Source: DASPWW01 sp963756745 (GTDB lineage Bacteria > Actinomycetota > Thermoleophilia > Solirubrobacterales > 70-9). From it: a stretch of DNA of 64,000 bases. The number at the start of each line of letters is the position of its first letter. The stretch's first letter is position 1. Position numbers and translations under genes: made by a program. The notes beneath the pieces were generated by a model. The model saw nothing but the letters and a program-made list of their open reading frames with translations. It made no database searches and was not told the origin of the DNA. Shown here piece by piece: positions 46,434-54,328 of the stretch. The stretch covers positions 62,001 through 126,000 of the forward strand of contig CAVWOU010000010.1 of assembly GCA_963756745.1 (NCBI GenBank), given 5' to 3'.

Positions 46434-46486
46434 AGCGGTGACTCCTTCCACGACAGCACGCCTCAGCCGCGGAAGGAGGCACCGCT
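46434..46486 (+). promoter_or_regulatory. hairpin repeat (copy 1) enclosing the rplC Shine-Dalgarno site
   Basis: AGCGGTGACTCCTTCC (46434-46449) pairs with GGAAGGAGGCACCGCT (46471-46486): 15 of 16 positions, with one A/G mismatch. The 21-nt loop contains CACGACAGCACGCC. The right arm holds the ribosome site GGAAGGAGG, so the fold would hide it. A near-identical element precedes rpsM at 59066-59113. Confidence 0.75.
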
Positions 46487-46488
46487 AG

Positions 46489-47103
46489 ATGGCGGGCATC
46501 ATCGGGACAAAGGTCGGCATGACCCAGGTCTTCCTCCAGGACGGCACTGCCGTGCCGGTGACCGTGATCGAGGCCGGTCCCTGTCCGGTCACCGCGGTGC
46601 GCGATCCCGAGCGCGACGGCTACGCCGCGGTCCAGCTCGCCCACGACGAGACCGACGAGGACCGGCTGTCGAAGGCCGAGCTGGGGCACCTGAAGAAGGC
46701 CGACGCCGGCGCGATGCGCACCCTCGTCGAGTTTCGCGACGAGGGCGAGCATCAGGTTGGCGACGTCGTCACCGTCGAGGCCTTCGAGCCCGGCCAGAAG
46801 GTGAAGGTCTCCGGGGTCTCGGTCGGCAAGGGGTTCCAGGGGACGATCCGCCGCCACAACTTCCGCCGCGGACCGGTGACCCACGGCTCGCACAACGTGC
46901 GCGCACCGGGCTCGATCGGCGCCAGCGCGGACCCCGCGCGGGTGTTCAAGGGAACCCGGCTCCCCGGCCGGATGGGCGGGCGGCGCGTGACCCAGCGCCG
47001 CTCGGAGGTGGTCGAGATCGACGCCGATCGCAACCTGCTGCTGGTCAAGGGGTCGGTGCCGGGTCCCCGCAACGGGACCGTGGAGGTGCGCAGCGATGGC
47101 TAG
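46489..47103 (+). CDS. rplC: 50S ribosomal protein L3
   Basis: A 204-residue protein: AGIIGTKVGMTQVFLQDG, GVSVGKGFQGTIRRHNF, GPVTHGSHNVRAPGSIGAS, RVFKGTRLPGRMGG and KGSVPGPRNGTVEV, all family marks. It helps form the peptidyl transferase centre edge. ATG at 46489, directly after the hairpin element. Its stop is followed by a 153-bp structured gap before rplD. Confidence 0.97.
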   Translation: MAGIIGTKVGMTQVFLQDGTAVPVTVIEAGPCPVTAVRDPERDGYAAVQLAHDETDEDRLSKAELGHLKKADAGAMRTLVEFRDEGEHQVGDVVTVEAFEPGQKVKVSGVSVGKGFQGTIRRHNFRRGPVTHGSHNVRAPGSIGASADPARVFKGTRLPGRMGGRRVTQRRSEVVEIDADRNLLLVKGSVPGPRNGTVEVRSDG

Positions 47104-47108
47104 CGCGG

Positions 47109-47260
47109 CCATCACCGCCCCACCGCACGTCGTTGCCGGCTGCAAGTCTTCGCCTGGCTGCGTCCTCGGGCTTGCCTTTGCAGCCAGCAAAGGCTGCGCC
47201 CTGCGTCCTTGCCATGCTCGACTTTCGCGCGGCAACGCCGCACTGGAGGAGCGGTGATGG
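47109..47260 (+). repeat. nested inverted repeats filling the rplC-rplD gap and covering the rplD start
   Basis: The outer arms 47109-47124 and 47245-47260 pair at 14 of 16 positions; the right arm contains the Shine-Dalgarno sequence GGAGGAG and the ATG of rplD. Inner pairs are GTTGCCG/CGGCAAC (47132/47230) and GGCTGCA/TGCAGCC (47138/47179). There is no coding need for this 150-nt spacer. Confidence 0.6.
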
Positions 47261-47876
47261 CCGCAAGGCACCGGTCCTCGGCAAGACCACAAAGGCCGAT
47301 CTTCCCGCCAACGTGTTCTCCGAGCCCTTCCACGAGTCGCTCGTGCACGAGGCCGCGCGGGCGGACCTCGCGGCGCGCCGCCGCGGCACCGCCTCGGCGC
47401 TCACGCGAGCCGAGGTCGCGATGACCACTGCGAAGGCGTGGCGCCAGAAGGGCCTCGGGCGTGCGCGCTCGGGGCCGCTCAGCGTGCCCCACCGGCGCGG
47501 TGGCGGCGCCGCCTTCGGCCCGAAGCCGCGGCGGTACACCGTGAAGGTGAACCGGAAGGCGCGACGGCGTGCGCTGCGCGCCGCGCTCTCGGTCCACGCG
47601 GCGCGCGACACGGTCGCGCTGCTCGACGGGGCGGGCTTCGACGAGCCCTCGACGAAGCGCGCCGCGGATGCGCTGCGGAAGTGGGGGGCGGAGGGCCCGA
47701 CGCTGGTCGTCCTCGACACCGACGAGATCGCGGCGCTGAAGAGCTTTCGCAACATCGACCGCGTGACGGTCCTCGAGGCCGAGGGCGTCGGCGTCGCCGA
47801 CATCGTCGGCGCCCGCTCGCTGGTGATCTCGAACGCCGCGCTCGACACGCTGGCGGAGCGAGCGAGGGAGGGCTAG
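47257..47876 (+). CDS. rplD: 50S ribosomal protein L4 (indel at the start)
   Basis: About 206 residues: KAPVLGKTTKADLPANVFSE, FHESLVHEAARADLAARRRGT, AWRQKGLGRARSG, GGGAAFGPKPRRY and SLVISNAALDTL. L4 lines the peptide exit tunnel. The expected ATG at 47257, after CTGGAGGAG, is one base out of frame with this sequence; the next in-frame ATG (47214) has no ribosome site. A single missing base right after the start codon is likely. It is 2 bp from rplW. Confidence 0.93.
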
Positions 47877-47878
47877 CG

Positions 47879-48175
47879 GTGGACGCGCGACACGTGATCA
47901 TCGAGCCCGTCATCTCGGAGAAGAGCTACGCGCTGATGGCCGACGGCAAGTACACGTTCCGGGTCCACGACCGGGCCCACAAGACCCAGATCGCGCACGC
48001 GGTCGAGGAGATCTTCGGCGTCGGCGTCGCCGAGGTGCGCACCTCGCGCGTGCGGGCGAAGCCGAAGCGACGCGGCCTCGATTCGGGCACTACGCGGTCG
48101 TGGAAGAAGGCCGTCGTCCAGCTCGCGGCCGGCGAGCGGATCGAGCTGTTCGAGGGCGCGGCGGTGGAGGGCTAA
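47879..48175 (+). CDS. rplW: 50S ribosomal protein L23
   Basis: A 98-residue protein: HVIIEPVISEKSYALMADGK, YTFRVHDRAHKTQIAHAVEE, FGVGVAEVRT and WKKAVVQLAAGERIELFEG. It sits at the tunnel exit, where trigger factor and SRP bind. GTG start at 47879, 2 bp after the rplD stop; the GTG of rplB follows its TAA directly. Confidence 0.96.
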   Translation: MDARHVIIEPVISEKSYALMADGKYTFRVHDRAHKTQIAHAVEEIFGVGVAEVRTSRVRAKPKRRGLDSGTTRSWKKAVVQLAAGERIELFEGAAVEG

Positions 48176-49027
48176 GTGGCTACGCGCAAGATCAAGCCGA
48201 CGACCCCCAGCCGCCGCTTCGCGACCTTCCAGGAGCGCGAGGAGCTGACGTCCGAGCGGCCGCACAAGCCGCTCACCGACGGGAAGGCGTCGAGCGGTGG
48301 CCGCAACGCGCACGGTCGGATCACCAGCCGCCACCGTGGCGGCGGCGCCAAGCGCCGCTACCGGCGGATCGACTTCAAGCGCCGCAAGGACGGCGTCCCG
48401 GCAAAGGTCGCCACGATCGAGTACGACCCGAACCGGACCTGCTTCATCGCTCTTTTGCACTACGCCGACGGCGAGAAGCGCTACATCCTCGCCCCGCAGG
48501 GACTTCGGCCCGGCGCGACGGTCGAGTCCGGCGAGCGCGCGGACATCAGGCCGGGGAACGCGCTGCCGCTGGCGACGATCCCGACGGGGACCGTGGTCCA
48601 CAACGTCGAGCTCGTTCCGGGCCAGGGCGCCCGGCTCGGCCGTGCCGCCGGGAGCGCGATCCAGGTCGTCGCGAAGGAGGGCGAGATGGTCAGCCTCCGC
48701 CTTCCCTCCTCGGAGGTGCGGATGGTGCGAGCCGAGTGCCGCGCGACCGTCGGAGCGCTCTCCAATGCCGAGCACCAGAACGTGAAGCTCGGGAAGGCGG
48801 GTCGCAAGCGCCACATGGGCCAGCGACCGCAGACCCGCGGCGTGGCGATGAACCCGGTCGACCACCCGCACGGCGGTGGCGAGGCGCACCACACGCCCGG
48901 AGGCCATCCGGAGACGCCGTGGGGCAAGCCGACGCTCGGATACCGCACCCGCAAGAAGGGCAAGCGCTCCAACGCGCTGATCGTGCGCGGTCGGCGGCGG
49001 GGCCGCAAGAAGGGAGGCACTCGCTGA
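48176..49027 (+). CDS. rplB: 50S ribosomal protein L2
   Basis: A 283-residue protein: RKIKPTTPSRRFATFQ, GRITSRHRGGGAKRRYRRID, EYDPNRTCFIALLHYADGEK, and the catalytic-centre region GVAMNPVDHPHGGGEAHHTP with its conserved His. The C-terminal tail is basic. It is required for subunit joining and peptide bond formation. GTG start at 48176. The TGATG junction with rpsS shares one base. Confidence 0.97.
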   Translation: MATRKIKPTTPSRRFATFQEREELTSERPHKPLTDGKASSGGRNAHGRITSRHRGGGAKRRYRRIDFKRRKDGVPAKVATIEYDPNRTCFIALLHYADGEKRYILAPQGLRPGATVESGERADIRPGNALPLATIPTGTVVHNVELVPGQGARLGRAAGSAIQVVAKEGEMVSLRLPSSEVRMVRAECRATVGALSNAEHQNVKLGKAGRKRHMGQRPQTRGVAMNPVDHPHGGGEAHHTPGGHPETPWGKPTLGYRTRKKGKRSNALIVRGRRRGRKKGGTR

Positions 49028-49305
49028 TGGGCCGCTCGACGAAGAAGGGGCCGCACGCCGAGGAGCGCCTCCTGAGGCGGATCGCGCGCATGAACGAGAG
49101 CGGCCAGAAGGAGATGATCAAGACCTGGTCGCGCGGCTCGACGATCTTCCCGGAGATGGTCGGCCACACGATCGCCGTCCACGACGGCCGCAAGCACGTG
49201 CCGGTGTTCGTCTCCGAGTCGATGGTGGGCCACAAGCTCGGGGAGTTCGCCCCGACCAGGACCTTCCGCGCCCACTCGGGAACCGACAAGCGAGAGGAGC
49301 GGTGA
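49027..49305 (+). CDS. rpsS: 30S ribosomal protein S19
   Basis: A 92-residue protein: GRSTKKGPHAEERLLRRI, IKTWSRGSTIFPEMVGHTIA, VHDGRKHVPVFVSESMVGHK and LGEFAPTRTFRAHSG. Forms the 30S head with S13. The ATG overlaps the rplB stop, and its own stop overlaps the rplV GTG by 4 bp. Confidence 0.97.
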   Translation: MGRSTKKGPHAEERLLRRIARMNESGQKEMIKTWSRGSTIFPEMVGHTIAVHDGRKHVPVFVSESMVGHKLGEFAPTRTFRAHSGTDKREER

Positions 49306-49673
49306 GCGTGGCGGAAGCAACCGACAAGCCGGTCGTGCGCGCGAGCGCCCGTTACCTGCGCTCGTCGCCCCGCAAGGTGCGCCAGGTCGCCGACCAGGTG
49401 CGCGGGCTGCAGATCGACGACGCGCGGGCGCTGCTCCAGTTCTCCCCCAAGAGCGCGGCGCGCGACGTCGCGAACGTGATCGACTCGGCCGCCGCGAACG
49501 CCGAGAACAACCACGATCTCGTCGCCGACGACCTGGAGATCGCCGAGATCTTCGTCGACGAGGGCCCTACGCTGCGGCGCTGGCGCGCGCGCGCGAGAGG
49601 CCGGGCGACGAGGATCGACCGGCGAACCTGCCACCTGTCCGTTGCCCTGACCCCGATGGATGACGAGGAATAG
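49302..49673 (+). CDS. rplV: 50S ribosomal protein L22
   Basis: A 123-residue protein: VRASARYLRSSPRKVRQVAD, RALLQFSPKSAARDVANVID, and the tunnel hairpin PTLRRWRARARGRATRIDRRT. It contacts all 23S domains and lines the exit tunnel, where macrolide-resistance changes occur. GTG start overlaps rpsS. Confidence 0.96.
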   Translation: MSVAEATDKPVVRASARYLRSSPRKVRQVADQVRGLQIDDARALLQFSPKSAARDVANVIDSAAANAENNHDLVADDLEIAEIFVDEGPTLRRWRARARGRATRIDRRTCHLSVALTPMDDEE

Positions 49674-49681
49674 GAGCGAGC

Positions 49682-50395
49682 GTGGGCCAGAAGATCCACC
49701 CAGAGGGCTTCAGGGTCGGCTACATCCACGGATGGAAGTCGAACTGGTTCAACGAGCGCGAGTTCTCCGACTACCTGCTCGAGGACCTCGAGATTCGCGA
49801 TCACATCCAGCGCCGCCTCGCCCACGCGGGGCTCTCGGACATCACGATCCGTAAGCAGCGCGGCGAGATCACGGTCGACATCCACACCGCGCGTCCGGGG
49901 ATCGTGATCGGGAAGTCGGGCGCCGAGGTCGATGCGCTGAGGCGGGATCTGCACCAGCTGACGCAGAAGCCGGTGCGGGTGAACATTCGCGAGATCAAAC
50001 GACCCGAGCTCGACGCGAAGCTCGTCGCCCAGTCGATCGGGGAGCAGCTCGAGAACCGCGTCGCGTTCCGCCGCGCGATGAAGCGCGCCCTGACCTCGGC
50101 GATGCGCTCCGGGGCCCAGGGAGTCCGGGTCCAGGTCTCGGGGCGGCTCGGCGGCGCCGAGATGGCGCGCACCGAGGGCTACTCAGACGGCCGCGTTCCG
50201 CTGCACACCCTGCGCGCCGACATCGACTACGGCTTCCACGAGGCGCGCACGACCACCGGTCGGATCGGGGTCAAGTGCTGGATCAACAACGGCGAGGTGA
50301 TGCCGAGGGGCTACCAGGCCGCCGAGGCAGACGGAGCCGGCGACGACATGCGCGACCGCGGCGGAGGACGCCGGGGCGGAGGAGGCGGTCGCTGA
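49682..50395 (+). CDS. rpsC: 30S ribosomal protein S3
   Basis: A 237-residue protein: GQKIHPEGFRVGYIHGWKSN, the KH domain with RPGIVIGKSGAEVDALRRDL, GGAEMARTEGYSDGRVPLHT, and ARTTTGRIGVKCWINNGEV. The last 20 residues are Gly/Arg/Asp-rich. S3 helps unwind mRNA at the entry site. GTG start at 49682 after AGGAGCGAGC. TGATG junction with rplP. Confidence 0.97.
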   Translation: MGQKIHPEGFRVGYIHGWKSNWFNEREFSDYLLEDLEIRDHIQRRLAHAGLSDITIRKQRGEITVDIHTARPGIVIGKSGAEVDALRRDLHQLTQKPVRVNIREIKRPELDAKLVAQSIGEQLENRVAFRRAMKRALTSAMRSGAQGVRVQVSGRLGGAEMARTEGYSDGRVPLHTLRADIDYGFHEARTTTGRIGVKCWINNGEVMPRGYQAAEADGAGDDMRDRGGGRRGGGGGR

Positions 50396-50811
50396 TGTTG
50401 ATGCCGAAGCGAGTCAAGTACCGCAAGCAGCAGCGCGGCCGGATGCGCGGGAACAGCAAGGGCGGCACCACGGTGGCGTTCGGCGAGTACGGCCTCAAGG
50501 CGCTCGAGCGCGGCTGGATCACCAATCGTCAGATCGAGGCGGCCCGTGTGGCGATGACCCGGAAGATCAAGCGCGGCGGGAAGGTGTGGATCAACATCTT
50601 CCCCGACAAGCCGTACACGAAGAAGCCGGCCGAGACGCGCATGGGATCCGGAAAGGGGAATCCCGAGGGCTGGGTCGCCGTCGTGAAGCCCGGCCGGGTC
50701 ATGTTCGAGCTGGCCGGCGTCGAGGAGGAGCTCGCGCGCGACGCGATGCGGCTCGCCGGCCACAAGCTGCCGATCAAGACGCGCGTCGTGCGACGGGAGG
50801 GAGCCGAGTGA
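50395..50811 (+). CDS. rplP: 50S ribosomal protein L16
   Basis: 138 residues from ATG 50395 (or 136 from ATG 50401): MPKRVKYRKQQRGRMRGNSK, FGEYGLKALERGWITNRQIE, ARVAMTRKIKRGGKVWI and TRMGSGKGNPEGWVAVVKPG. It organises the A-site tRNA region. The start overlaps the rpsC stop and the end overlaps the rpmC GTG by 4 bp. Confidence 0.96.
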   Translation: MLMPKRVKYRKQQRGRMRGNSKGGTTVAFGEYGLKALERGWITNRQIEAARVAMTRKIKRGGKVWINIFPDKPYTKKPAETRMGSGKGNPEGWVAVVKPGRVMFELAGVEEELARDAMRLAGHKLPIKTRVVRREGAE

Positions 50812-51020
50812 AGGCCACCGAGGCTCACGCGCTCGACGACCACGAGGTCGTGGAGAGGCTCAAGGATGCGCGTGACGAGGAGTTCAGCCTGCGCTTCCGT
50901 CACTCGACCGGCGAGCTCGAGAACACCGCCCGGCTGTCCGCGGCGCGGCGCGACGTCGCGAGGCTGCTCACGGTGGCCCGCGAGCGCGGGATCGACCTCG
51001 ATGCGGAGCTGAGCCGGTGA
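50808..51020 (+). CDS. rpmC: 50S ribosomal protein L29
   Basis: A 70-residue helical-hairpin protein: ALDDHEVVERLKDARDEEFS, LRFRHSTGELENTARLSAAR and RDVARLLTVARERGI. It lies near the tunnel exit beside L23. Overlaps both rplP and rpsQ by 4 bp. Confidence 0.95.
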   Translation: MKATEAHALDDHEVVERLKDARDEEFSLRFRHSTGELENTARLSAARRDVARLLTVARERGIDLDAELSR

Positions 51021-51679
51021 TGGCTGACGAAGAAAAGAAGGGGCAGGAAGAGCAGCAGCCGGAGGCCGAGGAGGCTCCGGAGGAGACCCCTGCCGCCGAG
51101 GAAGAGGAGGCCCCTGCCGAGGAGGAGGCTCCGGCGGAGGAGGCCGAGGAGGCTCCGGCGGAGGAGGCCGAGGAGGCTCCGGCGGAGGAGGCCGAGGAGC
51201 CATCTGCCGCTGAGGAAGCGCCCGCGGAGGAGCTCACGCCGAAGCAGCGGCGCAAGCTCGAGCGCTCCCGCGCCGGCGGCCCCGCCGGGCCGCAGCGATC
51301 GCCCGAGGAGCGCGCATCGCAGCGCGCCGAGCGGCGCCGTCGCGCCGCCGTGGAGCGCGGTCGCTACCGCCGCAAGCGTCGTGAGCGACCCCGCGAGCGT
51401 CGCTCCGGCACGCCCGCGGCAGAGCGCGTCCCCGGGAAGCGCAAGATCCGGCTCGGCACGGTGGTCTCCAGCCGCAGCGCGAAGACGATCACGGTGCGGA
51501 TCGAGCGCGCGCGGCGCGACCCCGGGTACGAGAAGGTGGTGCGGCGGTCGAACACTGTGCACGCCCACGACGAGCGCGACGAGGCAAGCGAGGGCGACGT
51601 CGTGCGGGTCGTGGAGACGCGGCCGCTGTCGCGCACGAAGCGCTGGCGCCTGCTGGAGATAGTGGAGCGCGCGCGGTGA
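51017..51679 (+). CDS. rpsQ: 30S ribosomal protein S17 with ~130-residue N-terminal extension
   Basis: The C-terminal 80 residues are S17: GKRKIRLGTVVSSRSAKTIT, VRIERARRDPGYEKVVRRSN, VHAHDERDEASEGDVVRVVE and LSRTKRWRLLEIVERAR. Ahead lie a Glu/Ala/Pro repeat block (about residues 8-75, EEAPAEEAEEAP units) and a basic block (about 76-135, LTPKQRRKLERSRAGGPAG). Typical S17 is about 85 residues. No start codon with a ribosome site lies nearer the core, and the overlaps with rpmC and rplN argue for GTG 51017 (or ATG 51020). S17 binds 16S helix 11. Confidence 0.92.
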   Translation: MMADEEKKGQEEQQPEAEEAPEETPAAEEEEAPAEEEAPAEEAEEAPAEEAEEAPAEEAEEPSAAEEAPAEELTPKQRRKLERSRAGGPAGPQRSPEERASQRAERRRRAAVERGRYRRKRRERPRERRSGTPAAERVPGKRKIRLGTVVSSRSAKTITVRIERARRDPGYEKVVRRSNTVHAHDERDEASEGDVVRVVETRPLSRTKRWRLLEIVERAR

Positions 51680-52044
51680 TTCAGCAGGAGACAAAGCTCA
51701 GGGTCGCCGACAACTCGGGCGCGCGGGAGATCCTGTGCATCCGCGTCAAGGGCGGCGCTCGGCGCCGCTACGCGGGCGTCGGGGACGTGATCACCGCGAC
51801 CGTGAAGCAGGCGACGCCGCGCAGCGCGGTGCGCAAGGGCGAGGTAGTCCAGGCCGTGGTGGTGCGCACGCGCAAGCAGCTCGGACGCTCGGACGGCACC
51901 TACATCTCGTTCGACGAGAACGCCGCGGTGCTGATCGATGGGACGAACAACCCGCGCGGCACCCGTATCTTCGGTCCCGTGGCGCGCGAGCTGCGCGAGC
52001 GCAACTTCATGAAGATCGTCTCGCTCGCGCCGGAGGTCCTGTAG
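51676..52044 (+). CDS. rplN: 50S ribosomal protein L14
   Basis: A 122-residue protein of exact family length: IQQETKLRVADNSGAREILC, IRVKGGARRRYAGVGDVITA, VVQAVVVRTRKQLGRSDGTY and GTRIFGPVARELRERNFMKI. Forms an intersubunit bridge. GTG start overlaps the rpsQ stop. Confidence 0.97.
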   Translation: MIQQETKLRVADNSGAREILCIRVKGGARRRYAGVGDVITATVKQATPRSAVRKGEVVQAVVVRTRKQLGRSDGTYISFDENAAVLIDGTNNPRGTRIFGPVARELRERNFMKIVSLAPEVL

Positions 52045-52046
52045 CG

Positions 52047-52385
52047 ATGAAGCGAATGAGGATTCGAAAGGACGACCAGGTCGTGGTGATCGGCGGCAAG
52101 GACCGCGGAAAGACGGGTCGTGTGCTCCGCACCGACCCGAGGCGGCGCCGCGTCTACGTCGAGGGGCTGAACATCGTCAAGCGCCACCAGCGGCCGAGGT
52201 CGCTGAAGGACACGCAGCGCGGCGGAGAGGCCGGGGGGATCATCGACAAGGAGGGGCCGATCGACATCTCGAACGTGATGCTCGTCGACCCGAGCGACAA
52301 CAAGCCGACGAGGGTCGGCATCGTGCGCGAGGGCGGGCAGCGAAAGCGCGTCGCGAAGCGAACCGGAACGGAGCTGGAGGGCTGA
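52047..52385 (+). CDS. rplX: 50S ribosomal protein L24
   Basis: A 112-residue KOW-domain protein: RIRKDDQVVVIGGKDRGKTG, RVLRTDPRRRRVYVEGLNIV, KRHQRPRSLKDTQRGGEAGG and IDISNVMLVDPSDNKPTRVG. An assembly initiator of the 50S subunit. The ATG is 3 bp after the rplN stop; the TGA shares a base with the rplE ATG. Confidence 0.96.
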   Translation: MKRMRIRKDDQVVVIGGKDRGKTGRVLRTDPRRRRVYVEGLNIVKRHQRPRSLKDTQRGGEAGGIIDKEGPIDISNVMLVDPSDNKPTRVGIVREGGQRKRVAKRTGTELEG

Positions 52386-53203
52386 TGGAGGCCGGGACCG
52401 CACAGGCACAGGCCGCCCCGCCCCCGCGGCTGCGCGACCGCTACCGCCAGGAGATCGTGCCCGAGCTCATGCAGCGGTTCGGGTACGGCACCGTGATGGA
52501 GGCGCCGCGGCTCGAGAAGATCACTCTCAACATGGGGGTCGGCGAGGCGACCCGCTCGAGCACCGCGCTGGAGGCGGCGGCCGATCAGCTCGCGACGATC
52601 AGCGGCCAGCGCCCGAGCGTTCGCCGGGCGCGCAAGTCGATCGCCTCGTTCAAGATCCGCGCCGGGATGCCGATCGGCGTCGCGGTGACGCTGCGGCGCG
52701 CCCGGATGTGGGAGTTCCTCGATCGGCTGATCTCGATCGCGATCCCGCGCATCCGCGACTTCCGCGGGCTCAATCCGCGTTCCTTCGACGGGCGGGGGAA
52801 CTACTCGCTCGGTATCCGCGAGCAGCTCATCTTCCCCGAGATCGACTACGACTCGATCGACGAGGTCCGCGGGCTCGACGTCACGATCACGACGACCGCC
52901 GAGACGGACGAGGAGGCGTTCGAGCTGCTGCTGGCGCTCGGGCTACCGTTCTCGGCGGAAGGGCGCCCCGGCGAGGAGGATGCCGCAGCCGCCGAGGAAG
53001 AGGAGCGACGCAAGGAGGAGGCGCGCCAGCGCGCGGAGGCCGAGCAGGCGGCGCTGGAACAGCTCAAGGAGGAGAACCCCGAGGCCTACGAGCGCAAGAC
53101 GCGCGAGGACGAAGAGGCAGAGGAAGGCGAGGCGGAGGGCAAGCCCGCCGCCGAGGGCGAGAAGGCCGAGACCGGCGAAGGCGACAAGAAGGACGAGGAG
53201 TAG
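52385..53203 (+). CDS. rplE: 50S ribosomal protein L5 with ~85-residue charged C-terminal tail
   Basis: Residues 1-185 are L5: LRDRYRQEIVPELMQRFGYG, LEKITLNMGVGEATRSSTAL, GQRPSVRRARKSIASFKIRA, DFRGLNPRSFDGRGNYSLGI and FPEIDYDSIDEVRGLDVTIT. The core is followed by about 85 residues rich in Glu, Lys and Ala, predicted coiled coil (AEEEERRKEEARQRAEAEQA) then acidic. This tail is not part of the known fold. L5 binds 5S rRNA and P-site tRNA. The frame is unbroken and runs directly into rpsN. Confidence 0.95.
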   Translation: MEAGTAQAQAAPPPRLRDRYRQEIVPELMQRFGYGTVMEAPRLEKITLNMGVGEATRSSTALEAAADQLATISGQRPSVRRARKSIASFKIRAGMPIGVAVTLRRARMWEFLDRLISIAIPRIRDFRGLNPRSFDGRGNYSLGIREQLIFPEIDYDSIDEVRGLDVTITTTAETDEEAFELLLALGLPFSAEGRPGEEDAAAAEEEERRKEEARQRAEAEQAALEQLKEENPEAYERKTREDEEAEEGEAEGKPAAEGEKAETGEGDKKDEE

Positions 53204-53389
53204 ATGGCGAAGACTTCACAGAGGGTCCGCCAGCGGCGCAAGCCGAAGTACCGGACCCGCGCGTACAACCGGTGCAGGCGCTGCGGTCGCTCGCGGGCCT
53301 ACTACCGCAAGTTCGGGCTCTGCCGACTGTGTCTGCGCAACGCGGCGCACCAGGGCTACATCCCCGGGATGACGAAGTCGAGCTGGTAA
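53204..53389 (+). CDS. rpsN: 30S ribosomal protein S14, zinc type
   Basis: A 61-residue short (type Z) S14 with the zinc ligands NRCRRCGRSRAYYRKFGLCRLCLR (two CxxC, given as CRRC and CRLC). KTSQRVRQRRKPKYRTRAYN precedes and AAHQGYIPGMTKSSW ends it. The ATG directly follows the rplE stop. Zinc-type S14 at this locus is usual in actinobacteria. Confidence 0.96.
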   Translation: MAKTSQRVRQRRKPKYRTRAYNRCRRCGRSRAYYRKFGLCRLCLRNAAHQGYIPGMTKSSW

Positions 53390-53392
53390 GCG

Positions 53393-53791
53393 GTGACCCT
53401 CTCGGACCCAGTCTCCGATTACCTGACCCGGATTCGCAACGGGCTTAGCGCGCAGCACCGCGAGGTCGAGGTGCCCGCATCCCGCCTGAAGAAGGAGATG
53501 AGCCGCATCCTCAAGGAGCAGGGCTACATCGTCGACTATGAGGTCGAGCCGAGGCCCGTGGGCGAGACGATCCGGATCGAGCTCAAGTACACGCAGGATC
53601 GCGAGCCCGTTATAAGCGGGATGGAGCGGGTGTCGCGGCCAGGCCGGCGACGCTACGTCAACAGGACCCAGGTGCCGCGTGTGTTTGGCGGAATGGGGAC
53701 GGCGATCGTCTCCACTTCGCGCGGCGTGATGAGCGGCCACGAGGCGAAGGCCGAGGGCGTCGGCGGCGAGGTCGTCGCTTACATCTGGTGA
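53393..53791 (+). CDS. rpsH: 30S ribosomal protein S8
   Basis: A 132-residue protein: SDPVSDYLTRIRNGLSAQHR, EVPASRLKKEMSRILKEQGY, ISGMERVSRPGRRRYVNRTQ and VPRVFGGMGTAIVSTSRGVM. It binds 16S helix 21 and represses spc operons in some bacteria. GTG start 3 bp after rpsN. Confidence 0.97.
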   Translation: MTLSDPVSDYLTRIRNGLSAQHREVEVPASRLKKEMSRILKEQGYIVDYEVEPRPVGETIRIELKYTQDREPVISGMERVSRPGRRRYVNRTQVPRVFGGMGTAIVSTSRGVMSGHEAKAEGVGGEVVAYIW

Positions 53792-53794
53792 ACG

Positions 53795-54328
53795 ATGAGT
53801 CGAATCGGGCAGAGACCAATCGAGATCCCCGACGGCGTGACCGTCGAGATCGGCGCGGGCGTGGTGAGCGTCAAGGGGCCGAAGGGCGAGCTGAGCCAGT
53901 CGGTGAGCCCGTCGATGCGGATCGAGCAGAGCAACGGAACGCTGACCGTGGAGCGGCCGAGCGATCGCGGCGAGCACCGCGCGCTGCACGGGCTCACCCG
54001 GACCCTCATCGCGAACATGGTCGAGGGCGTCACGAACGGCTTCGAGAAGCGGCTTGAGATCCAGGGCGTCGGCTACCGCGCCCGCCTCCAGGGCAAGGCG
54101 CTCGAGATGACGCTCGGATACTCCCACCCCGTCTCGGTCTCCCCTCCGGACGGCATCGAGTTCGAGGTCCCGCAGCCGACGGAGGTCGTCGTGCGCGGGA
54201 TCGACAAGCAGCTGGTGGGCGAGACCGCCGCCCGGGTCAGGAAGCGGCGCCCGCCGGAGCCCTACAAGGGCAAGGGCGTCCGCTACTCGGGAGAGTACGT
54301 GCGCCGGAAGGTCGGGAAGCGAGCATGA
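53795..54328 (+). CDS. rplF: 50S ribosomal protein L6
   Basis: A 177-residue two-domain protein: SRIGQRPIEIPDGVTVEIGA, HRALHGLTRTLIANMVEGVT, EKRLEIQGVGYRARLQGKAL and the signature PEPYKGKGVRYSGEYVRRK. It sits at the factor-binding region. The ATG is 3 bp after rpsH; the end overlaps rplR by 4 bp. Confidence 0.97.
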   Translation: MSRIGQRPIEIPDGVTVEIGAGVVSVKGPKGELSQSVSPSMRIEQSNGTLTVERPSDRGEHRALHGLTRTLIANMVEGVTNGFEKRLEIQGVGYRARLQGKALEMTLGYSHPVSVSPPDGIEFEVPQPTEVVVRGIDKQLVGETAARVRKRRPPEPYKGKGVRYSGEYVRRKVGKRA

